This document shows, piece after piece, positions 1-11,911 of a stretch of 64,000 nt of DNA; the stretch's first letter is position 1, and the number at the start of each line of letters is the position of its first letter. The translations under genes and the position numbers were made by a program. Under the pieces are notes generated by a model. That model saw nothing but the letters and a program-made list of their open reading frames with translations. It had not been told where the DNA came from and did not search any database. The DNA comes from Flaveria trinervia (lineage: Eukaryota; Streptophyta; Magnoliopsida; Asterales; Asteraceae): NCBI GenBank assembly GCA_025506515.1, contig CM046442.1, forward strand, positions 107,549,991 to 107,613,990, in the 5' to 3' direction.

Positions 1-3000
1 AGTACATACAAGGAACTACTGTGGCATTCGGTGGAGATTCAGAAGGTGGTAGAATTACAGGAGAAGGATCTGTGACAAACGAGATGCTGAGCTTTGACAG
101 AGTGAATTACTATGAACAACTGAATTTCAATCTGCTAAGCGTGTCTCAGATCTGCAATAAAAAATATTCCACTCACTTTACAGACACTCACTCCTACATT
201 CTGAAACCTGGATTTCAGATTCTTGAAGAATGGGTTGTGTTAAAGACTCCGAGAAAGAATAATACATATGTCTTAAACCTGTGTTCTGCATCACCTAAGG
301 AAGAAACATGTCTTTTGTCTAAAGCATCATTTGATGAGTCACAGCTTTGGCATAGATGTTTGGGGCACACTAACTTTAAAAATAAGAACAAGTTAGTCAA
401 AGGAAACCATGTCATTGGTCTTCCTAAAAAAGAATTCAATTTTATTGATCAATGTTTAGCGTGCCTCAAAGGAAAACAACACAAATCATCTCACAAAACC
501 AAGCTGGTGAACACTAATAATACTCCATTGAAGTTACTTCACATGGATCTTTTTGGACCAACTCATGTAATGAGTACGGGAAAGAAATAGTATTGTTTAG
601 TGATCATTGATGACTTTTCTCGATTCACATGGGTGTTCTTCCTACTTCATAAAAACAAAGCATCACAAATCATTTAAGAATTTATCACTAAAATTGAAAA
701 TCAACTTGATCTTAAGGTCAAAATAATAAGAAGTGATAATGGTACAGAGTTCAAAAATGAAAATATGAGTTCCTTTTGTGCAACCAAAGGCATTGCTCAT
801 CAATTCAGTGCAGCTAGAACTCCTTAACAAAATCGGGTAGCTGAAAGGCGAAATAGAACACTGATTGAAGCAGCAAGAATGATACTAGCCGATGCTAAAC
901 TGCCAATCACCTTCTGGGCAGAAGCAGTTAACACATCGTGCTTTGTGCAAAATCGAACTCTGATTGTTAAAGAAAGTAACATGACACCTTATGAACTGAC
1001 CTTTCATAGGAAACCATTTATTGGCTTCCTCAAATCATTTGGTTGTCCAGTCTCAATATTAAACACACGTGATCATTTGGGAAAATTTTCATCTAAGTCT
1101 GATGAAGGATTCTTTGTAGGTTATTCTTCTGTCTCAAAGTCTTATAGAGTGTTCAATCCTAGACTGAACATTATCGATGAATCTACAAATGTTCAATTCA
1201 AAAAACATTCGTTTCCCAAATCTACAAATGGTCCTGATTGGTTGTTTGATATTGACACTTTTACTAAATCATTTGGCCAATTTCACTTGTCTGATGCAGG
1301 AAATATACATTCAGATGATACTTCATCAACTGTAGAAAGAAGAGATAATTATCCATTGATTCTAGCTACATTTGATGAACATATGAATGAAGATGTTCCT
1401 TTTCAAGTTGATCCCATCAAACATCTGTCACAAAACCTTAGTGTTTCTTCTGAAAAAGGTCCCAGCCTGGTACCATCTCACTCAGATGACTTGTCAAATG
1501 AGATCAGAAATCAAAATCAGGCTTCTCATCCAGTAGAAACTCAAGGTACATCAAATGATGCAAGCAACCTCAATGCTGTTGAAGATGTAGTAGTCATTGA
1601 AACAGAAGTTGACAATCTTCATAATTCAATAACAATACAAGATGAGTGTGCCTCTGACCATAATGAACTGAATGTCTCTAATCTTGATGTAACTATTGCT
1701 GATAACACCATTCCAACCATAAGAATACACAAGAATCATCCAGTTAAAACCATTATTGGCGATCTTAATGAGAGGGTGACAAGAAGCAAGTCCAGTATTG
1801 TAAACATCTGTTTGTTCTCCTGCTTCCTATATCAAACAGTACCAAAAACATCAAAGAGGCACTTCAAGACAATAGTTGGATTGAAGCAATGCAGGAAGAA
1901 TTGCTCCAATTCAAGAAGCAAGAAGTATGGCAGCTGGTAGATCTTCCAGAAGGACAATACCCTATCGGTACCAGATGGCTGTACAGGAATAAGACTGATG
2001 ATAGAGGGATAGTCATCAGAAATAAAGCAAGACTAGTGGCACAGGGATACACTCAGGAAGAAGGAATCGACTACGACGAAGTGTTTGCTCCTGTTGCAAG
2101 ACTAGAAGCAATCAGAATCTTTCTTGCATATTCTGCATCCATGAAATTTACTGTTATCAAATGGATGTAAAGTGTGCCTTCCTGTATGGAAAGATTGCTG
2201 AAGAAGTCTATGTGAGTCGACCACCAGGCTTTGAAGATCCAGATTTCCCTCACATAGTTTACAAGCTCGACAAAGCTCTGTATGGTATTCATCAAGCACC
2301 AAGAAAGTGGTATGAGATTCTATCATCTTTTCTTCTTGAACATGAGTATGAAAGAGGAAAGATTGATCAGACTCTCTTTAGAAGAATAAGAGGGAAAGAC
2401 ATGCTGTTAGTCCAGATCTATGTGGATGACATTATATTTGGCTCGACAAACAAGCAACTCTGTAAAGAATTTGAAGATCTTATGCATTCAAAGTTCCAAA
2501 TAAGTGCTATGGGGGAACTCACCTTCTTTCTAGGGGTGCAAGTCCAACAAACAGCAGATGGAATCTTCATCAACCAATCAAAATATATAGAAACCATGTT
2601 GAAGAAATTCCACTTTACTGACTGTCAGTCTATCAGAACTCCTGTGGATACTAAAGTGAATATTGGACCTGACCCTAAAGGCAAATTAGTGGACCAGACT
2701 CACCATCGATCAATGATAGGTTCACTTATGTATCTAACAGCCAATAGGCCTGACATTATGTTTGGTGTTTGTGTGTGTGCCAGATATCAAGCCGATCCAA
2801 AAGAATCAAATGTGAACGTAGTCAAGAGGATATTCAGATATCTGAAGGGCAAGCCAGCTCTTGGATTATGGTATCCAAAGGAAGGAGAATTTAATCTCTA
2901 TGCCTACATAGACAGTGATTATGGAGGATGCAACTTCAACAGAAAATCCATTTCTGGTGGTTGTCAATTTCTTGGTCCCAGACTAGTATCCAGGCGATGC

Positions 3001-3363
3001 AAGAAGCAGACAAATGTGTCTGTGTCCACAGCAGAAGCTGAGTATATTGCTGCATCAGCATGTTGCTCTCAAGTTCTCTGGATTCAAAACCAGATGCTTG
3101 ATTATGGTTTTAACTTCTTGCATACACCAATTTCTATTGACAACACAATAGCTGTCTTTATAACTAATAATCCAGTTCAGCACTCAAAAACAAAACATAT
3201 TGAGATTAGATATCATTTTTTGAGAGACTGTGTTGAAAAGGGTTTAATCAAATTGATTCAACTACCAACTGAAAATCAATTAGTTGATTTGTTTACCAAG
3301 GCATTTGAACCTAGTAGGTTTGAATTTCTGGTTCAGTCATTTGGCATGATTAACCTTGACTAA
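1..3363 (+). pseudogene. copia pol relic: protease end, integrase, RT, RNase H
   Basis: The polyprotein would cut, integrate and reverse transcribe the element. The window opens just after the protease active site (VAFGGD). A pre-integrase zinc motif follows (LWHR..H, then CLACLKGKQH, about 345-490), then the integrase core (HMDLFGP, DDFSRFTWVF, SDNGTEFKN, AERRNRTLIEAA, to about 970). RT spans about 1860-2560 with the YVDD box at about 2420-2431. RNase H ends at 3360 with STAEAEY and LFTKAFEPSRF. Coding capacity is lost: in-frame stops lie at about 588, 675 and 825, and frameshifts at about 1855 and 2155. The frame otherwise stays readable for more than 3 kb, so the decay is recent. Sirevirus lineage is inferred from the 3' context. 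Confidence 0.9.
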
Positions 3364-4320
3364 AACTATGAAAAACATCAAAAACAATTTAAAACATCAG
3401 AAAAACCACAAAAAGAAATCAAGTTTTATAAATAAAAGAATTCTTTGGGAAATGATATAATTAACAGTCATTATATCATTCATTATGCTTAATTTCAAAA
3501 TGTAAAAGACTGAAATGACTTACCAGATATGTTGGTAGGCTCAACTTGGAAGAAAAGATACATGCAGTGATGAATTAAAGACATATTCAATTGTGAAATA
3601 CTCATCACAAAGTATAGGTATGTATTGGCTTATCTGAATGCATGTGTGTGTAGTAGCCTAAACACACTAGGTAATGATACTTTATGAATCTCTTTCACCA
3701 CATCATGTTTCATCTTTGTTTTGCTGAGCAAAGACTGATGAAACTTGCACATAGTGCAGATGTTATGATCCAAAAGATTCCCAGTGTGGAACACATCCAA
3801 AAATTGGATGAATCAACAAAGTAATACATTCCAAGTGAATGAACAAAAGAATCCTATCATGGATCACCTTCCAAAGTGAAGTGGAAAGAATCCCAATGTG
3901 GATCAACATGAAAAAGGATCAGATTAAAAGAATCCCAATGAGGATCAGTGAAAATGAGATTTCATGACTTAAGTAAACTGGTAAGAAAAGTTGTGAAAAA
4001 GTTCTACCATGCATTGTATAAGAAGGGTTGATCATTTCATGCTTATGTGTGTGAGGTACACATTGAATAATAAATCAACCAAAACATGATAAAAGTCATT
4101 TGCATCAAAATATCAATCAGGTATGGATTTAAGAGGACAAACATACCTTCAATCTTCAAGTTTATAATCATGTCCATTCAATCATAAAGGATGCACATGT
4201 GTAATGTAAGATTGATATGATCCTAACAAAGAGATTTTTCTCTTCATTATTAATATTAATCAAAATAATATTCAAAAAGTTTTAAATCTTTAAAGTTTCT
4301 CTCCAAATATGGACATAAAC
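3364..4320. other. non-coding spacer after copia pol
   Basis: This AT-rich stretch has no supported coding region. It follows the pol stop directly and precedes a purine tract at 4321. The one notable structure is a set of imperfect 20-bp repeats near 3770-3950. It is most likely the 3' untranslated part of the copia. Confidence 0.5.
3770..3950 (+). repeat. four imperfect ~20-bp repeats
   Basis: Variants of AAAGAATCCCAATGTGGATC occur at about 3770, 3845, 3884 and 3926, spaced about 40-75 bases apart. They lie in the copia spacer and their role is unknown. Confidence 0.6.
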
Positions 4321-4331
4321 CTTAGGGGGAG
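4321..4331 (+). promoter_or_regulatory. polypurine tract-like site (upstream copy)
   Basis: CTTAGGGGGAG is identical to the tract next to the 3' LTR at 9754-9764. In retrotransposons such tracts prime plus-strand DNA synthesis. No LTR starting with TG directly abuts this copy, so it is either one of the multiple tracts known in Sireviruses or the mark of a lost LTR. Confidence 0.55.
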
Positions 4332-4639
4332 TAATTTAAAATGTTTGAGTAAGTCTAAATTTTTGTTTATTAACTTAATTTTGAAAAACAAAACAAAAAG
4401 AGTTTTAGTTGGTGTTGTTGCAATAAGTTATACCATTATATCTCAGCTTATGCAGATTCTTAGAAGCATGATAAGCCCAAGACCTGTCAAATTTGGGAAA
4501 CTTGTATTAGTTGTGACATACAAGTCAATCCAAGCAAGAATTGAGAACTTCAACAGCCAACTTCATAAGAAAAATCAATCAAGGACACCTCTTCATAAGA
4601 TGAATAATCAATTCAATCACATTAACTTTTGATTAAGTT

Positions 4640-5300
4640 TAATAGCTAATGCAGGTAAGTGCATTAGTTAATGCGGGTGAAGGTAACACATGAATGTAAC
4701 TAATGCAGGTAACAATATTTTTTTAAGTGCAACTAATGTGGACAATGATTTTACTCTACCGCATTAATGTGTGAAGTGAATGTGAAATTTACTCTACCGC
4801 ATTTGATACGGTTAACAAATGCGTATGAACAGGTCTCTATCGCATTGGCTACAGTGTTGTGTTGACTTGTCAACCGCATTTGATGTAGTTGCACAAATGC
4901 TGATTGACTTTGTTCTATCGCATTTGCTACTGTGTACAAATACGGATAGGATAAAACTAGCAACTCAACCGCATTTGTTACAATGCTGATACAATGTTGT
5001 TCTTCCGCATTTACTACAACACAAATACGGACAGCTAAAAATTTCAAGTTTAACTTCCGCATTTGCAACAATACACAAATGCGGATAGAATAAAAAATTA
5101 AGAAACAAAACTTCTGCATTTATAACAGTAGTGGAATGCGGAAAGTCGGTCAAAAATTAAACCTTCCGCATTTGCTATAGTCACAAATGCTGATGACCAA
5201 AAGTAGTCAAATGCGGACTGTCAATGTCAAAAGTTTGTCTTCCGTATTTGCTACAGTCAACAAATGCGGATGACCAAAAGTCAAACAAATTAACCTTTAG
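4640..5300. repeat. cluster of CCGCATT/AATGCGG palindromic modules
   Basis: The motif CCGCATTTG or its complement recurs about every 30-60 bases, often as facing pairs a few bases apart that could form hairpins. The same motif family fills the first half of the LTR at 9768-10433, which links the two regions. The minus-strand reading frames here are by-products of the repeats. Confidence 0.7.
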
Positions 5301-5841
5301 CATTTATTACAATGGTGACTGTATCTGCTTGTAAACTTATAAAAATTTTCAAATTGTATTATTTGACTATTTAAAGGAATTCAAACGGGTCATTTACTAC
5401 TTTTCAAATTTGAGAGACTTTATAGTGAGACGAGTGCAAACCTACAGTACACCACCTCCAATCATCATCATCATCATAAACATTCAAAGATTTTGTTGTG
5501 TTTCCTCTTAAAACATTCTTGTAATCGATTCAGAACCACAGTTATTTCGAAGATAAGGTATAACTTCAATAAATTTTGAAACCAAGACCTAAGTCTCGAA
5601 CTATTAACCTAAATCAAACAATGAACCAGATAATAATGAAGAACACCAAAATCAAACTTATTATTATGATGCAATACACATTTTCGACCTCAATAAACAT
5701 ATAAATTGATAGGAATTCAACTGATATTGAAAACCTTGATAATCATGTTTACTGCAAAAAACAGGGCAAAATGAAAAGGAAAAATGTGTAACAAATCAAA
5801 GTAACATTAACAAATCAAATCAAAGTTAAAGTTAAAACTGT
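5301..5841 (+). other. promoter/leader-like non-coding stretch
   Basis: The stretch holds TATAAAA-like and TATTTAAAG sequences near 5338 and 5388, a short CAT microsatellite (5462-5478) and AT-rich sequence up to the third ORF. With the upstream palindromic modules it resembles the second half of an LTR, but no clear end or primer site is visible. Confidence 0.35.
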
Positions 5842-8800
5842 TAACTAACACACATCAGGTCCTTTTGGGAATCAGCTGAAGTAGTTGTAGATGATGGAGT
5901 GAGAACTCTAACTGGGAGAATCAACCATGAACTTACTCTAAGGATCACAGAAGAGTCTGTTAGAAGATGTCTGCAATTCAATGATAATGCTGATGATCCT
6001 CTTGAATTAGATGATGAGGAAATAACCACATTTTTCTCTGAAATTGGTTATGAAGGGAGTTATGAAGCAAAACAGATAGTCAAAGGATTAGTGGATCTGC
6101 CTTGGAGGTTCCTAATTCATATGTTTCAACATTGTCTGTCAAAAAGAAAAACAGGATGGAATGACATTCCAGTCCTCACATCTTCTGCAATATGTGCTCT
6201 CTGTACCAACAGACGAATTAATATGTCTGCATATGTGTTCAATGGCCTAATCTCCAACATTCAAGAAGGGTTGAGATACAAGTTTCTGATGTACCCCAGA
6301 TTCATTCAATGTTTAATCAATGATTTATTTAATGACATTGTCAATGAAGGACCTATGCTTAACATCCCTCATTATGATGCAAGATCCTATAAGTACATCA
6401 AGAAGAAGGACCCAAGGAACTTTTACAGTGGTGCCCATTCACCCCTTCTTCCTGGATGCTTCAACAATTACATCAAGTAGGTCAAGCTCAACCACCTCCA
6501 CAACCAATAGCACAACCACCTCCACAACCAATAGCTCAACACCTCCACAACCAATAGCTCAACCATCACCAATACCATCACCAATACCATCACCAATACT
6601 ATCACCAATACCATCACCAATACCATCACCACAACAAATTCCACAACCAACACCACCAACAACCACTCAACCTACACCTATATCACCTCATCATCAATCT
6701 CCAATATCACCACATCAATCACCTATTTCTCCTTACCAACCTTTACCATCATCCCATGATCACCCTGATGAAATAGAAGGATCAACAAGTGCATCTAAGT
6801 CATCTAAATCATCTTCTGATGAGGAGGATCATCATGATCAAATCCCAGCTATGAAAGAACCTTCTGAGGCTGCTCCTTCAGAGAGCTATGCTGAATCTAA
6901 CATCAACAGGCCTGATGAAAAGGATGAATTAATCTCTAAGCTTTTACTCAAAGTGGAAAGGATGGAAAGAACCTTAAACAGGAGAGCTGGAATCATCAAT
7001 GACAGAATCCTGGAACTGGATGAGAAAGAAAGTGAATTGAAAGAACTTAAAGAGAAATATAAAGCTGAAAGAAAAGAACAAGACAAGGAGATTGAGAATT
7101 TAAAAGCTGCACTAAAACACTCAAGAGAAGAAGTCAATGGACATGTAGACACTCTTGAAATACAAACAATTGCAATGGAGGAACAAGAAAATATCATAGA
7201 AGAACAAGCTGATATCATCTCAAAGCTTGAAAAGGAAATTGAGAGCAAGAACAAAAGAATATCCAAGCTTGAAATGATGATTAAGATCCAAAGAACTGAA
7301 GTGAATGATGATGATGAGAAAGAAGAACAAGAAAAGGTTGATGTTGATGACAACCAATCAGTAGATAAGAATGAAGAACAAGGAGGTGATGAAAGTCAAA
7401 CTGAGATTAAAGATCAAAGTCTAGACATGGTAGTGTATTCTGGAAACACTGGTTACTCAGACTATGAAAAAGGTGAATTTGAAGAACTCTTTAGTGCATT
7501 GGATAGTTTTTCATCTGAACAATTCAGCATTGATGATGACTTTTGGGAATTCATAAACAACCAAAGAACCGAGTCAGAGCCTATTGTCTTTATCCCCAAA
7601 TGACTAGTGCCTTTGGAAAAAGAATTAACTTTGCAAATTGTCCCTGCTATCTTATTATCTGAAGAACAAAAAGAAGAACTCAAAGAAAAGTATGAAAAAG
7701 AAAGGAAAGAAGAAACTGAAACAGAACAAAAAGAGAAGGAGAAAAGTAAAATGAAGGATCAAGAGCCAAGCACACCTGAAAAGGTACCTGAACCAGAAGA
7801 ACAAGCTGAAACCTCTAGCCCTCAACTTCAAACTTACTCATCAAAGAGGAAGTACTTAGCTGAAAAAGCCAAAGGTAAGAGACCAATAGTTAAAGAAGAA
7901 CCAGCAAAGAAACAAAAAGATGACCCAAGAAGTCTAGCAGCAATTGCTGATTTTTTGGAAGAACATGAGCACGCAGAAGCTCAGTTGAAGAAACTGGCTG
8001 GTGCAATTGATTTAGAAGAAAGTGAAATTGCTGGTGGATATGAAGTTGAAAAGGATGTTCTCATGGACAGTCCTATTAAAGCAGAACAGGCAGTGGAAGA
8101 CATGGTAACCAAAGCACAGAGTAATGACTTGATGATTAAAGTCATGTTTTTGATCAATCAAGGCTATGATCCTGATGAAGTGTTTGGAATGACTTATGAG
8201 AGAATGAAGGAGGAGAAAGAGAAAGTAAAATTGTTGCTTGATCCAACAATAGACACTGAATATGAGAAAACAATGACAAAGGATACTCCAAAGCATAAAG
8301 ATTCATCTTTGAAGAAATCAACAGGGTATGAAATACCATTGCCAAGAAGGGGTCCCCTACACAAACTGTCTCAAATAAAGAAATCATCATCATCCCATGA
8401 ATCATTATTTCCTGATCCTTATAATATGTCTGATAAGGAAATGAAGGATTATCTCTCAAGTTAGGGATTCACAAGAAGAAGGATTGCTAACATGAAGACA
8501 AATTCTTTAAGAGTTGCAACTCTTCAATTGATCAATGAAAAGAAAGAAAAACTCAAGAAACTGGAAGAATAATTGACAAGGACCAAACCAAGAAGCAGAG
8601 TGTCAGCTGAAGACATGTTGTTGAACCAAAAAGACCAAGAACTACTTGCGCCAGTGCTCCACAAGTACCTTGAATGGTTTGCAGAACCATCTCAGTTGAA
8701 ACTGCAAGAAGGACTGACTACTGCAGAACTGATCAGAGGGGTGTCTACTCCCAAGGGTAAGGTAGATCAAAATATAATAGCCTGGAAGTATGACATCACA

Positions 8801-9732
8801 TGGAATATGTTCATGGTGAAGAGAATCTCAGGGCTAGTACAATTCTTTACAAAGTACTCACTCTTGTAAATGCCCTTGAGATTCATGATTTGAAGGAGCT
8901 AGCTCAACTTGAACTGATCAATCATGTAGCTATGTTCAGGGGATATGAATTTGAGAACATACTTAAGATGTTCAGAAGAACAAACAACTTCAATTCATTA
9001 AAGACAATTTGCTTGAGAAAAGATAAAACTTTTGTCAATCCCCTGGATAAGAAGAAAAAGGTGCAAGCAGAAGAAATTGTATTCCCTGAGTTAAAGGTAA
9101 AGCCAACTGAATCATTGAAGAGGAAAGTAGTATCTGGTACTCATTCCTCCACTCCCATCTCAAATGTGTACTATGATGAGAAAACCTATGAGATGGTGAT
9201 TGAAAGGAAGTGGGGAGGAAAGGAGGGAGCTGACATGAGACTATTCAGTGGATATGAAGTAAGATTACTTGATGAATCATACATCCACTACATTTATACC
9301 AGGCACTTCAAGGAATTAAACAACAAATTAGGTGAACAAGACATGCACTTCTTTTTGAAATGCATCAAGTTGTTGAAACTGGCCTATGATCGAATAAATA
9401 CTAAAAGAGAGAAAGAAAGAAGAAGAAAACACCACTGCAACTTAGAAATATTATTAAACTTGAAGTGGATGTGGGGGAGTTTATTGATTCATAGAGATGG
9501 TCTTTCTACAATATCCATCTGGGAACCTATTTCACTAAAAAAGTTACCAATAGAAGCCATCTACAACATGAGCAGAATAAAGATACATGTGCTAAGCAGA
9601 GACAGGATGTCAGAAGCAACTGATTTTGTAAACATGATCAAGGCTATCCTGGATCCTGCTAAAGCTGCATTCATACTACCTCTAAAAGACCCAGCTGAAT
9701 TATCACAACATCAATCACCTCCTAAACATTAA
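5842..9732 (+). pseudogene. Sirevirus third ORF (env-like/ORF2), broken
   Basis: The first part (about 5850-6480; first ATG 5899) carries RSFWESAEV, RITEESVRRCLQ, LPWRFLIHMFQHCLS, TNRRINMSAYVFNGL and YKFLMYPRFIQ, the pattern of a protein found repeatedly beside copia pol genes in Asteraceae genomes. A frameshift near 6470 leads into a Ser/Thr/Pro-rich tract with repeated PSPI units (6485-6750). An acidic Ser-rich linker and a long Lys/Glu heptad coiled coil (about 6900-7320) follow. Stops at 7601 and 8462, and further frame changes to 9732, break the rest, which is Lys/Glu-rich. The frame is open slightly upstream of the ATG but lacks an N-terminus. Its function is not established; some such ORFs have been called envelope-like, and I see no membrane segment to support that. 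Confidence 0.75.
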
Positions 9733-9753
9733 GGAGAACTAGGCTGTATAATC

Positions 9754-9764
9754 CTTAGGGGGAG
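9754..9764 (+). promoter_or_regulatory. polypurine tract of the Sirevirus-like element
   Basis: CTTAGGGGGAG lies three bases upstream of the TGTTGCACC start of the LTR, the expected place for the plus-strand primer. Confidence 0.85.
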
Positions 9765-9767
9765 TAT

Positions 9768-10433
9768 TGTTGCACCCTGAAAGGATCATACATGCCAACT
9801 CAATGGGTGAATTGATGATTGCTCAGCTGGAATCCCACAAGTCCAAGAACCAATGCGGATGAAGATCTGCAAGGAAAATAACAAGTGTTATCTTCCGCAT
9901 TAGTTAATACGGAATACATAACTCTGATGCGGACAAGTGTTTACTCTTCCGCATTGACTAATGCGGAAGAACAAAAGAAGATGCGGACAAGACTTTGCTC
10001 ATCCACATTTACAAATTCGGATGACCAACCAAATGTGCATGAGTATTTGTTCATCCGCATTAATCAATGCGGATGACCAACTTACTAATGCGGATGATCA
10101 AGTGGAAATGCTGATCAAGATTATCTCATCCGCATTTGTCAATGCGGATGAACAAGCAGAGATGCGGATCAAGACTTAGACTAGTTTCTGATGTAATAGG
10201 TTAGGGGTAGTTTAGTCATTTTGTAAAGGCACTTTGTCGGTCTATAAATAGAATAGTTAACCTCGTACTGATGGACAGCTGTAACTTATCAACTTTCATA
10301 TATCAATACAAACAGCATTTATGAGTAATTTTCTTGCTTTGAATGTTCTTTGATTGTTTGTTTCCGCCACTAAATGATTGACTTGATTATCATATTCGAT
10401 TCTCAGTAAGAATATCACTCTTACTCAAACTCA
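9768..10433 (+). repeat. 3' LTR of the Sirevirus-like element
   Basis: The 666-bp LTR begins TGTTGCACC after the purine tract and ends ACTCA, where a foreign integrase frame resumes. About ten copies of CCGCATT/AATGCGGA lie at 9850-10170, several as facing pairs. A TATA box (TCTATAAATAGA) lies near 10241, with a CT-rich U5-like end after it. The end was set by TG..CA and the restart of the integrase frame. Confidence 0.8.
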
Positions 10434-11052
10434 TTCCAGAATTGAATAGGTTGTTTTAAGTCTACTAGCATAGTCTGTGCGGTCTCTATCAAGCTGTGAT
10501 TCTTCCGTTCAGCAACACCATTCATCTGAGGAGTGTAGGCAGAAGTGAACTGATGCACAATTCCCTTTTCCTTGCAGTAAGCCTCCATCCATTGATTATT
10601 GAACTTGGTTCCGTTGTTTGAGCGCATTTGATGTACCTTCAACTTGTATAGGGACTCCAGAGGAGTTACTAACTCTTTGAATGACTCAAATGTTTTTGAT
10701 TTGGATTTCAGAAACATCACCCAAGTGAATCTTGAGTAGTCATCAGTAACTACATAGCAGTACAAGTCGCCTGCAATGCTTCTTGTACTGACTGGACCAA
10801 ACAGATCCATGTGAAGAAGTTCAAGAGGAAGTTCGATAAAGTGAACTTTCTTTTCCTTATGAGTCTTCTTCGTCTGTTTGCCCTTCTTGCACGCAACACA
10901 GAAATTCGGAAGTTTTAAGTTTTTGATGTTAACTCTTCTCACTAGATCATTTTAGATCAAGTGATTCATCTTCCGTGGATTAATGTGTCCCATTCTCTAT
11001 GGAATTTGTTGGAGCATATATAGTCATATATAGTGTTTCCGTCGCTTGTCGA
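10434..11052 (-). pseudogene. copia integrase fragment cut by the Sirevirus insertion
   Basis: On the minus strand this reads a pre-integrase segment (MGHINPRKMNHLI near 10985-10950, one stop, then CVACKKGKQTKK). The integrase core follows, with LLHMDLFGPVSTRS, DDYSRFTWVMF, SNNGTKFNN (the usual Asp before the first Asn is changed), and QMNGVAERKNHSLIE. It stops in mid-domain at QFW, exactly at the LTR end of the neighbouring element. The upstream side is cut by the solo LTR. It belongs to an older copia that served as a landing site. Confidence 0.85.
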
Positions 11053-11057
11053 ATAGT

Positions 11058-11906
11058 TGTTGGACCAAAAGAACCAATGAGCCGGATCAGAAAAACCTTT
11101 AAGTCCCACAGACATCACAACAACTACTGAAGACCACAACAGCTGATTACAAAGTCTGAAGACACAAGTGCTGAAGACAAAGTCTGAAGACACAAGTGCT
11201 GAAGACAAAGTCTGAAGACACAAGTGCTGAAGAAAAAGTCTGAATACACAAGTGCTGAAGACACAAGTGCTGAAGACAAAGTCTGAAGACAAAGTCTGAA
11301 GACACAAGTGCTGAAGACAAAGTCTGAAGACACAAGTGCTGAAGACAGTCTGAAGACACAAGTGCTGAAGACAAAGTCTGAAGACACAAGTGTTGAAGAC
11401 AAAGTATCAGACGTTGTCACAACAGCTGAAGAGGTCTTCTTCAGTAGTTGTGATGGTTTACCTTTCAGTAGTTTCTTTGTTTCAATATTTGTAAAACAAC
11501 TGAAGAGTATGTTCTTCAGTTGTTATTGTTTCAGTAGTTTCTTTTTAGTAGTTGTAATAATAGTTAACACTTAGTATTTTTGTAAGAAGATGTCAGCTGT
11601 TTGACATCTTCAGTAGTTGTGTTAACTATCAGTAGTTTGTGATAAATTCTGTTAGATGTCACTATCAAGTGACATCAGCAGACGTCACATCTCTTATATA
11701 AGAGGTGTCGACCTAATTGTAATTGTGACATTCCGTTACCACGAAAGCGAATATTGAATGAAATATATCTGCAGAATTCTCCCTATCTATAATCGTTTTT
11801 GTTCTTACATTGAATATCCTTTTGTTCTTGTGAATTGGCTAATTCATTGTTAGAATTCCGCTGCTATACTCTCTAATCAATCAAACGTAGATCACTGATC
11901 CTAACA
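11058..11906 (+). mobile_element. solo LTR (copia-type) with perfect target duplication
   Basis: The 849-bp unit begins TGTTGGACC and ends GATCCTAACA. Direct repeats ATAGT flank it at 11053-11057 and 11907-11911. No internal retrotransposon sequence is present, so it is a solo LTR left by recombination between two LTRs. Orientation + is inferred from a TATA-like CTTATATAAGAGG near 11693. It contains a 28-bp tandem array. Confidence 0.9.
11149..11402 (+). repeat. 28-bp tandem array inside the solo LTR
   Basis: The unit CTGAAGACACAAGTG plus CTGAAGACAAAGT repeats about nine times, with partial units at 11235-11300 and 11345. Each unit is two diverged half-units of about 14 bp. The long reading frames seen on both strands here are artefacts of the array. 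Confidence 0.85.
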
Positions 11907-11911
11907 ATAGT

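Larger units (their letters stand above)
1..10433 (+). mobile_element. Sirevirus-like Ty1/copia retrotransposon, 5' end outside window
   Basis: The order protease-integrase-RT-RNase H (1-3363), long spacer, third ORF with coiled coil (5842-9732), polypurine tract and 3' LTR (9768-10433) is that of a Sirevirus (SIRE/Maximus lineage of copia). A second purine tract at 4321-4331 fits the repeated tracts known in Sireviruses. The right end interrupts a minus-strand copia integrase at 10434. The 5' LTR and gag are left of the window, so the target duplication cannot be checked. It is equally possible that 1-5.6 kb and 5.8-10.4 kb are remains of two related elements joined near 5840, because the third ORF lacks its beginning there. 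Confidence 0.75.

Noticed and set aside
4751..5153. Minus-strand frames of 122 and 62 residues
   Set aside because: They follow the CCGCATT palindrome repeats and have no recognisable domain.
6468..6662. Minus-strand frame of VLVMVLVMV type that looks like a membrane segment
   Set aside because: It is the complement of the Ser/Thr/Pro repeat in the plus-strand third ORF.
6886..7353. Minus-strand 155-residue Ser/Phe-rich frame
   Set aside because: It is a shadow of the Lys/Glu coiled coil on the plus strand.
11149..11402. CRISPR-like array
   Set aside because: Units are contiguous with no unique spacers, and the context is a plant LTR.
11124..11420. Several overlapping minus-strand reading frames rich in CLQTLSSALVSSD
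   Set aside because: They are translations of the 28-bp DNA tandem array, not proteins.
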